The notes below the pieces were generated by a model. The model did no database searches. It was not told where the DNA came from and was given only the letters and a program-made list of their open reading frames with translations. Below are positions 42,633 through 48,382 of a stretch of DNA of 48,382 bases, piece after piece. This stretch comes from an uncultured Prevotella sp. (GTDB lineage Bacteria > Bacteroidota > Bacteroidia > Bacteroidales > Bacteroidaceae). Location: assembly GCA_900315035.1 (NCBI GenBank), contig OMXO01000014.1:1-48382 (forward strand), given 5' to 3'. A program made the translations under genes and the position numbers. The stretch's first letter is position 1. Each line of letters starts with the position of its first letter.

Positions 42633-44246
42633 ATGGATACAAAGTATATTTTCGTCACTGGTGGTGTGGTTTCCTCACTTGGTAAGGGTATCATCTCCGC
42701 CAGCATCGGCAAGTTGCTGCAGGCACGCGGCTATCAGGTCACTATCCAGAAGTTCGACCCCTATATCAACATCGATCCAGGCACACTCAATCCCTATGAG
42801 CATGGTGAGTGCTACGTGACGGAGGATGGTTTCGAGACCGATCTCGATCTGGGACATTACGAACGGTTTACGGGCATTCATACCACCCGTAACAACTCGA
42901 TTACCACAGGACGTATCTACAAGACGGTCATCGATCGTGAGCGTCATGGCGACTATCTGGGCAAGACGATTCAGGTGGTGCCTCATATCACTGACGAGAT
43001 CAAGCGGCGCATGCTGCGCCAGGACGTAGAGGGCGAGCAGTTCGACTTTGTCATCACTGAAGTGGGCGGCACCATTGGCGACATCGAGAGTGCACCGTTT
43101 ATGGAGGCCATCCGACAGTTGCGCTGGCAACTGGGGCGCGATGCGGTCTGCGTGCATCTTACCTACGTGCCTTACCTGAAGGCTGCAGAAGAGTTGAAGA
43201 CCAAGCCTACCCAGCACTCCGTGAAAGAACTGCAGGGGATGGGCATACAGCCCGATATCCTCGTTTTGCGTACTGAGCGCCACCTCGACAATGCCTTGCG
43301 CATGAAGGTGGCGTCGTTTTGTAATGTCGATCTCGAGTGCGTGGTGCAGAGCGAAGATATGCCCTCCATCTACGAGGTGCCTGTGAGCATGCAGCGCCAG
43401 GGGCTCGATGCAGCCATCCTCCGCAAGATAGGTATTCCTGTTGGCGAGACGCCCTCCATGACTGCCTGGCACGACTTCCTCGACAAGCAGCGCAAAGCCA
43501 ACCGTGAGGTCCATGTGGCGCTCGTGGGCAAATACGACTTGCAGGATGCCTATAAGAGTATCCGCGAGAGTCTGAACCTCGCAGGCATCTATAACGATGT
43601 GAAGATACGGTTGCACTTTGTCAACAGTGAGAAAGTGACTGAACACGATGTGGCAGCCCAGCTCGACGGGATGGCGGGTGTCGTCATCTGTCCGGGCTTC
43701 GGCCAGCGCGGTATTGAGGGAAAGATCATCGCGGCCGAATATACCCGCACCCACGATATCCCTACCTTCGGCATCTGTCTGGGCATGCAGATGATGGTCA
43801 TCGAGTTCGCCCGCCACGTGCTGGGCTATCAGGATGCCAACAGCAGTGAGATGGACGCCCAGACACCCCATAACGTCATCGATATGATGGAGGAGCAGAA
43901 GACTGTCACAGAGATGGGCGGCACGATGCGACTGGGCGCCTATGAGTGCGAACTGGTTAAGGGCAGCCGTTGCTGGCAGGCTTATGGCGAGGTGGCGCAG
44001 GTCAGCGAGCGCCATCGCCATCGTTACGAGTTCAATAATGCCTATCAGCAGGCGTTTGAAGATCACGGCATGAAGTGTGTGGGCTTCAATCCTGCCGCCA
44101 ACCTCGTAGAGATTGTCGAGATACCCGATAAGAAGTGGTATATCGGCACCCAGTTCCACCCAGAGTATTCGTCAACGGTGCTTCATCCGCATCCGCTGTT
44201 TATGGACTTTATCAAAGCATGTATCGATGGAAGAGTTGAAGCATGA
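42633..44246 (+). CDS. pyrG: CTP synthase PyrG
   Basis: Converts UTP to CTP with ATP and glutamine. 537 residues. The synthetase domain opens YIFVTGGVVSSLGKGI, followed by FDPYINIDPGTLNPYEHGE. The C-terminal class I amidotransferase has nucleophile Cys in GICLGMQMM and the His/Glu pair in QFHPEYSS; the oxyanion region reads CPGFGQRGIEG where PGGFG is usual. First gene of the pyrG-purF-asnB operon. A very long antisense frame exists but is a codon-usage shadow. Confidence 0.97.
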   Translation: MDTKYIFVTGGVVSSLGKGIISASIGKLLQARGYQVTIQKFDPYINIDPGTLNPYEHGECYVTEDGFETDLDLGHYERFTGIHTTRNNSITTGRIYKTVIDRERHGDYLGKTIQVVPHITDEIKRRMLRQDVEGEQFDFVITEVGGTIGDIESAPFMEAIRQLRWQLGRDAVCVHLTYVPYLKAAEELKTKPTQHSVKELQGMGIQPDILVLRTERHLDNALRMKVASFCNVDLECVVQSEDMPSIYEVPVSMQRQGLDAAILRKIGIPVGETPSMTAWHDFLDKQRKANREVHVALVGKYDLQDAYKSIRESLNLAGIYNDVKIRLHFVNSEKVTEHDVAAQLDGMAGVVICPGFGQRGIEGKIIAAEYTRTHDIPTFGICLGMQMMVIEFARHVLGYQDANSSEMDAQTPHNVIDMMEEQKTVTEMGGTMRLGAYECELVKGSRCWQAYGEVAQVSERHRHRYEFNNAYQQAFEDHGMKCVGFNPAANLVEIVEIPDKKWYIGTQFHPEYSSTVLHPHPLFMDFIKACIDGRVEA

Positions 44247-45987
44247 GTGTGGCGTGGCGATGATTCGCCTCTTGAAGCCCTTGTCGTATTACGAAAGCAA
44301 ATACGGCACCTGGCGCTATGGCCTCAATAAACTCTATCTCATGATGGAGAAACAGCACAATCGCGGTCAGGAGGGTGCGGGCATCGCCACCGTCAGTCTG
44401 ACCAACGAGCCTGGCACTGAGTATATGTTCCGCGAGAAGGCCGAGGGCAAGGATGCCATCACTGAGATCTTCAGTCGTGTGTCGCCAGAGATGGCAGGCG
44501 AACTGCTGATGGGCCATCTGCGCTACTCGACGACGGGCAAGAGCGGACTGACCTTTGTTCACCCGTTCCTGCGTCGTAACAACTGGCGCGCCAAGAACCT
44601 CTGTCTGTGCGGCAACTTCAATATGACCAATATCGACGAGGTCTTTGCCTATCTGACGGCTCAGGGACAGTCGCCTCGTATCTATGGCGATTCGTATATC
44701 ACGCTCGAACTGATGGGCCACCGTCTCGATCGCGAGGTCGAACGGCTTTTTGTCGAGGCCAAGGCGCGCGGGCTCGAGGGCACAGCCATCACCGACTATA
44801 TCGACAGCCATGTAGAGATGGCCAACGTGCTGCAGACCACGATGCGCCACTATGATGGCGGCTATGTGATGTGCGGACTGACGGGCTCTGGCGAGATGTT
44901 TGCCGTGCGCGATCCCTGGGGCATCCGTCCGGCCTTCTATTATCGCGACGACGAGATGATCGCCCTCGCCAGCGAGCGCCCCGTCTTGCAGACCACGTTT
45001 GATCTGCAGGCCGAGGATATCTGCGAACTGCAGCCTGGCGAGTCGCTCATTGTCCACAGAAACGGTGAGAGCCGTCTGCAGCAGATCATGCCTGCCCAGC
45101 AGCTGAGTGCCTGTAGTTTCGAGCGCATCTACTTCAGCCGAGGGTCCGACCGCGATATCTATCAGGAGCGCAAACGACTGGGCGAACAACTCACTCCCGC
45201 CATCCTGAAGGCTATCGACGACGATGTGGCTAACACCGTCTTCTCGTATATCCCCAACACGGCCGAAGTGGCCTTCTACGGCATGACTGACGGCTTCCGC
45301 AAACTGCATGGTGAGGTCAGGACTGAGAAGGTGGTCTGGAAGGATATCAAGCTGCGTACCTTCATAGCCGACAATTCCGAGCGCAACGATCTGGCGGCTC
45401 ATGTCTATGATGTCAGCTATGGATCGCTGCGACCTTTCGAGGACAATCTGGTCATCATCGACGACTCGATCGTTCGTGGCACCACCCTCCGTGAGAGCAT
45501 CTTCAAGATCCTCGACCGTCTCCATCCCCGTAAGATCGTGATGGTGTCGAGTTCGCCTCAGATACGTTATCCCGACTACTATGGCATCGACATGTCGCGA
45601 CTTGAGGAACTGTGTGCCTTCCGCGCAGCCATAGCCCTGATCAGAGAGCGCGGCATGCAGCAGCTGATAGCCGATACCTACAGGGCATGCAAAAAGTCAC
45701 TCACCTCTCACCCCTCACCTCTCACCTCCGAGAATCACGTGCGCGCCATCTATGCACCGTTCAGCGTCGAAGAGATCAATCACAAGATTGTCGAGATGTT
45801 ACGCCCCGAGGGCATGCAGGCTCCCATCCGGTTGGTCTATCAGAGCATCGAGGGGCTCCACGAGGCCTGTCCTCAGCATCCTGGCGACTGGTACTTCACA
45901 GGCCGTTACCCCACGCCCGGAGGCGTGCGCCAGGTGAATCAGGCGTTCGTGAACTATGTAGAACAAGTTTTGAAATTACAGTTATAA
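44227..45987 (+). CDS. purF: Amidophosphoribosyltransferase-like protein (PurF, long form)
   Basis: Class II amidotransferase fused to a phosphoribosyltransferase, first committed step of purine synthesis. The catalytic Cys is residue 8 (ELKHECGVAM), so a seven-residue propeptide is predicted. KQHNRGQEGAGI and the PRPP-binding LVIIDDSIVRGTTLR are visible. At 586 residues it is about 80-110 longer than E. coli or Bacillus PurF. The 7-bp repeat tract encodes residues about 491-501 (SLTSHPSPLTS) between the transferase domain and the C-terminal extension. The ATG at 44227 lies 20 bases inside pyrG. It might be a paralogue with another acceptor; PurF activity is the default. Confidence 0.87.
   Translation: MEELKHECGVAMIRLLKPLSYYESKYGTWRYGLNKLYLMMEKQHNRGQEGAGIATVSLTNEPGTEYMFREKAEGKDAITEIFSRVSPEMAGELLMGHLRYSTTGKSGLTFVHPFLRRNNWRAKNLCLCGNFNMTNIDEVFAYLTAQGQSPRIYGDSYITLELMGHRLDREVERLFVEAKARGLEGTAITDYIDSHVEMANVLQTTMRHYDGGYVMCGLTGSGEMFAVRDPWGIRPAFYYRDDEMIALASERPVLQTTFDLQAEDICELQPGESLIVHRNGESRLQQIMPAQQLSACSFERIYFSRGSDRDIYQERKRLGEQLTPAILKAIDDDVANTVFSYIPNTAEVAFYGMTDGFRKLHGEVRTEKVVWKDIKLRTFIADNSERNDLAAHVYDVSYGSLRPFEDNLVIIDDSIVRGTTLRESIFKILDRLHPRKIVMVSSSPQIRYPDYYGIDMSRLEELCAFRAAIALIRERGMQQLIADTYRACKKSLTSHPSPLTSENHVRAIYAPFSVEEINHKIVEMLRPEGMQAPIRLVYQSIEGLHEACPQHPGDWYFTGRYPTPGGVRQVNQAFVNYVEQVLKLQL
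45700..45727. repeat. Heptanucleotide repeat tract inside purF
   Basis: Four perfect-phase 7-bp units: CTCACCT, CTCACCC, CTCACCT, CTCACCT. The first 23 bases are identical to a segment of gltD (34161-34183, other strand) but are read in a different frame. Confidence 0.8.
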
Positions 45988-46004
45988 AAAAGAAAGGATA
46001 GATT

Positions 46005-47669
46005 ATGTGTGGAATCGTAGCAATACTGAATGTAAGAGAGCAGACGCAACAACTGCGCGACCAAGCCTTGAAGATGAGTCAGAAGATCCGTCATCGCGGC
46101 CCCGACTGGAGCGGCATCTATTGCGGTGGAAGTGCTATCCTCGCCCATGAGCGACTGAGCATCGTCGATCCCGAGAGTGGCGGACAGCCCCTGTTCTCGC
46201 CCGACCGCAAGCAGGTGCTGGCAGTCAATGGCGAGATCTATAACCATCAGGAGATCCGTCGCCGCTATGCTGGTCAGTATGAGTTCCAGACAGGCTCCGA
46301 CTGCGAGGTCATTCTCGCCCTCTATCGTGAGAAGGGCATCCACTTCCTCGAAGACCTCTCAGGCATCTTCGCCTTCGTGCTCTACGACGAGGAGCGCGAT
46401 GAGTTTCTGATAGCCCGCGACCCCATTGGCGTCATTCCTCTATACATTGGCTACGATGCCGACGGCAAGGTGTATGTCGCCTCCGAACTGAAGGCCCTCG
46501 AAGGTCAGTGCGAGCGTTATGAGCCGTTTCTGCCTGGCCATTATTATTGGAGTGGTGATCCAGGCATGAAGCGCTATTACAAGCGCGACTGGTTTACCTA
46601 TGCTGCCGTGCAGGATAATCCCGCCTCAGTCGATACCATCCATGATGCCCTCGAGGATGCCGTCCGTCGCCAGCTGATGTCCGATGTGCCTTATGGTGTG
46701 CTGCTCTCAGGTGGTCTCGACTCCTCAGTCATCTCTGCCATAGCCGAGAAATACTCCGAGATGCGTATCGAAGACGGCTCGCGCACCAAGGCCTATTGGC
46801 CGCGCCTCCACTCGTTTGCCGTCGGACTGAAGGGCGCTCCCGATCTGGCAAAGGCCCGATTGGTGGCCGATCATATCGGAACCGTTCACCACGAAATCAA
46901 CTATACCATTCAGGAAGGTCTCGACGCCATCCGCGATGTCATCTACTTCATCGAGACCTACGATGTCACCACCGTCCGTGCCTCCACACCCATGTATCTG
47001 CTGGCGCGCGTCATCAAGTCGATGGGCATCAAGATGGTGCTCTCGGGCGAGGGTGCCGACGAGATCTTTGGCGGCTATCTCTATTTCCATAAGGCGCCCG
47101 ATGCGAAGGCCTTCCACGAAGAGACTGTGCGCAAACTCAGCAAACTCTATCTCTACGACTGTCTGCGTGCCAACAAGAGCCTCTCGGCCTGGGGCGTAGA
47201 GGGCCGTGTGCCTTTCCTCGACAAGGAGTTCCTCGATGTGGCCATGCGCACCAATCCTGCTGCCAAGATGTGTCCTGGCTCGACCGTCGAGAAGAAGATT
47301 GTGCGCGAAGCCTTTGCCGATATGCTGCCCGAAGCCGTCGCCTGGCGCCAGAAAGAGCAGTTCAGCGATGGGGTGGGCTACAGTTGGATCGACACCCTGA
47401 AGCAGATCACCTCCGAGGCCGTTTCCGACGAGCAGATGGCCCATGCTGCAGAGCGTTTCCCCATCAATCCGCCCAAGAACAAGGAGGAGTATTATTATCG
47501 CAGCATCTTTGCCGAGCATTTCCCTTCCGACTCAGCAGCCCTCAGCGTTCCCAGCGAGGCCAGCGTGGCTTGTTCCACCGCCATCGCCCTCGAGTGGGAT
47601 GCCGCCTTTAAGGGGATGAACGAACCCTCTGGTCGTGCCGTCAAGGGTGTCCATGAGCAGGCCTATTAA
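46005..47669 (+). CDS. asnB: Asparagine synthetase B (glutamine-hydrolysing)
   Basis: Makes asparagine from aspartate, glutamine and ATP. 554 residues. N-terminal class II amidotransferase with Cys2 (MCGIVAI), RHRGPDWSG and NGEIYNH; the C-terminal synthetase domain has the pyrophosphate loop LLSGGLDSSVISA and LSGEGADEIFGGY. It lies 17 bases after purF and is the third glutamine-using enzyme of this operon. Length and start are normal for AsnB. Confidence 0.97.
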   Translation: MCGIVAILNVREQTQQLRDQALKMSQKIRHRGPDWSGIYCGGSAILAHERLSIVDPESGGQPLFSPDRKQVLAVNGEIYNHQEIRRRYAGQYEFQTGSDCEVILALYREKGIHFLEDLSGIFAFVLYDEERDEFLIARDPIGVIPLYIGYDADGKVYVASELKALEGQCERYEPFLPGHYYWSGDPGMKRYYKRDWFTYAAVQDNPASVDTIHDALEDAVRRQLMSDVPYGVLLSGGLDSSVISAIAEKYSEMRIEDGSRTKAYWPRLHSFAVGLKGAPDLAKARLVADHIGTVHHEINYTIQEGLDAIRDVIYFIETYDVTTVRASTPMYLLARVIKSMGIKMVLSGEGADEIFGGYLYFHKAPDAKAFHEETVRKLSKLYLYDCLRANKSLSAWGVEGRVPFLDKEFLDVAMRTNPAAKMCPGSTVEKKIVREAFADMLPEAVAWRQKEQFSDGVGYSWIDTLKQITSEAVSDEQMAHAAERFPINPPKNKEEYYYRSIFAEHFPSDSAALSVPSEASVACSTAIALEWDAAFKGMNEPSGRAVKGVHEQAY

Positions 47670-47677
47670 TGCGATCA

Positions 47678-47710
47678 AGGGGACAGTCTCGAGTGATTCG
47701 GCTGTCCCCT
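47678..47710. terminator. Hairpin after asnB
   Basis: A 9-bp perfect stem (AGGGGACAG / CTGTCCCCT) with a 15-nt loop, 8 bases after the asnB stop. No T-tract follows on either strand, so it is a weak terminator or RNA 3'-end stabiliser. On the minus strand it also follows the remnant gene. Confidence 0.5.
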
Positions 47711-47713
47711 CGC

Positions 47714-47920
47714 TTACGGCTCTTCCGAACCTCCCTGGTTAGGCTTACCGCCGCTGTCATCCCCGCTGCTCTGGGAACCTCCACCACCAGAATGGGTAGA
47801 GGCCTCTGCGAACACTTTCTTCTCCTGGATAGGGATGTAGAGGTCGGGACGCATCACGAACTTCTTCACACCAGGGTTCTTGCCGAGCACCTCCTCAGCG
47901 CCTATTAATCGAAAAACTTG
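47714..47920 (-). pseudogene. C-terminal remnant of an unidentified protein
   Basis: On the minus strand a reading frame with coding character runs from just after an in-frame TAG at 47921-47923 to TAA at 47714-47716. It reads LIGAEEVLGKNPGVKKFVMR, then PDLYIPIQEKKVFAEAS and a Gly/Ser-rich tail (THSGGGGSQSSGDDSGG) ending QGGSEEP. No ATG precedes the conserved-looking part; only an internal GTG (47890) or ATG (47854) could start it. It looks like the 3' end of a gene whose 5' part is lost. I do not recognise the family. Confidence 0.5.
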
Positions 47921-48007
47921 CTACTGTTAATGCGCGTAATTTCTAGATTTAATCCTCGCAATTTTTCTCCTTAATGGCCACCGCCTCGGTATCTCTTGTC
48001 GACAGTG

Positions 48008-48039
48008 CAAAGGTACAAAAAATTCATGAATCCTCCAAG
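48008..48039 (-). promoter_or_regulatory. Leftward promoter upstream of the remnant
   Basis: TACCTTTG (48008-48015, minus strand) is a perfect -7 element and CTTG (48036-48039) lies 20 bp upstream. It points at the remnant gene and may be that gene's old promoter. Between the two there is only a frame of about 18 codons beginning with TTG. Confidence 0.5.
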
Positions 48040-48093
48040 CTTTTTCTGAATTTGTTTCTGATTTATTTCAAATGTTAAATTCGACGTCAGCCA

Positions 48094-48281
48094 ATGCGTG
48101 GCACCGCGGCACGCGGCTTCGCGGCATTAGCAAAATGCAATTCGCGGCAAGGAGATCTTATATATTATATATAATTATTATATATTATAATATATAATAA
48201 TTTAAGATATAGATATACGCCACACCTTCTACACATGAAATAACCAAATGCCGCGTGCCGCGTTGCCGCGCTGCCGCGCAT
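48094..48281. repeat. Nested inverted repeat: GC-rich arms around an AT palindrome
   Basis: Arms at 48094-48128 and 48247-48281 (35 nt each, made of GCGGCA-type units) are inversely complementary at about three quarters of the positions. Inside lies a perfect 30-bp palindrome of A and T only, at 48173-48202. No open frame spans the element. The function is unknown. Confidence 0.75.
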
Positions 48282-48304
48282 ACAGTGTCTTTTCCTAATT
48301 TTGG

Positions 48305-48367
48305 TTGACAGTTTTTTGCTTATTTCCTGATGTGGTTGACAGTCGTTTTACTGAACAAGTTGACAGT
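48305..48367. repeat. Three TTGACAGT direct repeats
   Basis: TTGACAGT occurs at 48305-48312, 48336-48343 and 48360-48367, at intervals of 31 and 24 bases; the first two share GG and the third AG in front. They may be protein-binding sites or part of a repeat that continues to the right of the window. Confidence 0.6.
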
Positions 48368-48382
48368 CTTCCTGACATCGTT

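Noticed and set aside
42675-44159. 494-codon open frame antisense to pyrG
   Set aside because: It mirrors the codon structure of pyrG, has no recognisable protein features and no promoter. Long antisense frames are common opposite GC-rich coding sequence.
44212-45525. 437-codon open frame antisense to purF
   Set aside because: Same cause; the sense frame has all PurF catalytic motifs and the antisense product resembles nothing.
33459-45727. Heptanucleotide tracts as a CRISPR array
   Set aside because: The units are 7 bp with no spacers and lie within genes.
47669-47908. Plus-strand 79-codon frame after asnB
   Set aside because: It is antisense to the remnant frame, which has the better protein-like composition (acidic-basic segments and a Gly/Ser tail).
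48150-48210. AT palindrome as a rho-independent terminator
   Set aside because: The stem is only A-T, is not followed by a T-tract and lies far from any intact gene end.

Overview
The window is chromosomal DNA from a member of the Bacteroidales, most likely Prevotella or a close relative. The evidence is: many promoters of the Bacteroidota form TTTG-N19/20-TAnnTTTG, type III glutamine synthetase (GlnN), LL-diaminopimelate aminotransferase (DapL), a Wzi/Wza/EpsG-type polysaccharide locus, and an ssrA tag ending in YALAA. No phage, insertion sequence or CRISPR array is visible.

Layout. (1) 1-2823: two hairpin terminators of an upstream gene, then a three-gene plus-strand operon: a solitary ftsZ, a conserved Bacteroidota hypothetical and a histidine phosphatase. 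(2) 2826-17648, minus strand: a secreted Gly/Asn/Arg-rich repeat protein, then an exopolysaccharide operon read leftwards from wza: wza-wzz-wzy-wzx, five glycosyltransferases, a minimal phosphoglycosyl transferase, a Wzi-like outer-membrane protein and a lipocalin-like lipoprotein. (3) 17743-18245: the tmRNA gene with a textbook promoter and terminator. (4) 18277-25760, minus strand: a complete trans-envelope peptide exporter of the NHLM (nitrile-hydratase-leader microcin) type: a HlyD-like adaptor, a C39-peptidase ABC transporter, a second ABC transporter with the NHLM-specific N-terminal domain, an RND-type lipoprotein adaptor and a TolC-like channel. No precursor peptide or modification enzyme is nearby. 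(5) 25902-29033, minus strand: a secreted protein of unknown function, pdxT and pdxS for pyridoxal phosphate, and a regulator that fuses a degenerate ThiD-like kinase to an AraC-type DNA-binding domain. (6) 29165-47669: a nitrogen supercluster. gltB-gltD-dapF-dapL-glnN runs left; glnK-amtB-porin and pyrG-purF-asnB run right. (7) 47670-48382: no intact gene, but a C-terminal gene remnant, a large nested palindrome and short direct repeats.

How the genes fit together. In region 6, ammonium enters through AmtB (controlled by P-II), is fixed by GlnN and GltBD, and the glutamine is spent by the amidotransferases PyrG, PurF and AsnB. PdxT in region 5 is another glutamine user. The three promoters of region 6 (gltB, glnK, pyrG) share upstream boxes (core TTACAAATTGTCA in opposed orientations) at nearly constant distance from the -7 element. 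I read this as an undescribed nitrogen or glutamine operator system, and it is the strongest regulatory signal in the window. The other two leading candidates for novelty are the orphan NHLM exporter and the pseudokinase-AraC regulator with 21-bp-phased half-sites ahead of pdxS. A 7-bp tandem repeat family (consensus AGNGGTR) has also been built into the coding sequence of gltD, gltB and purF, where the same 23 bases are read in two different frames.
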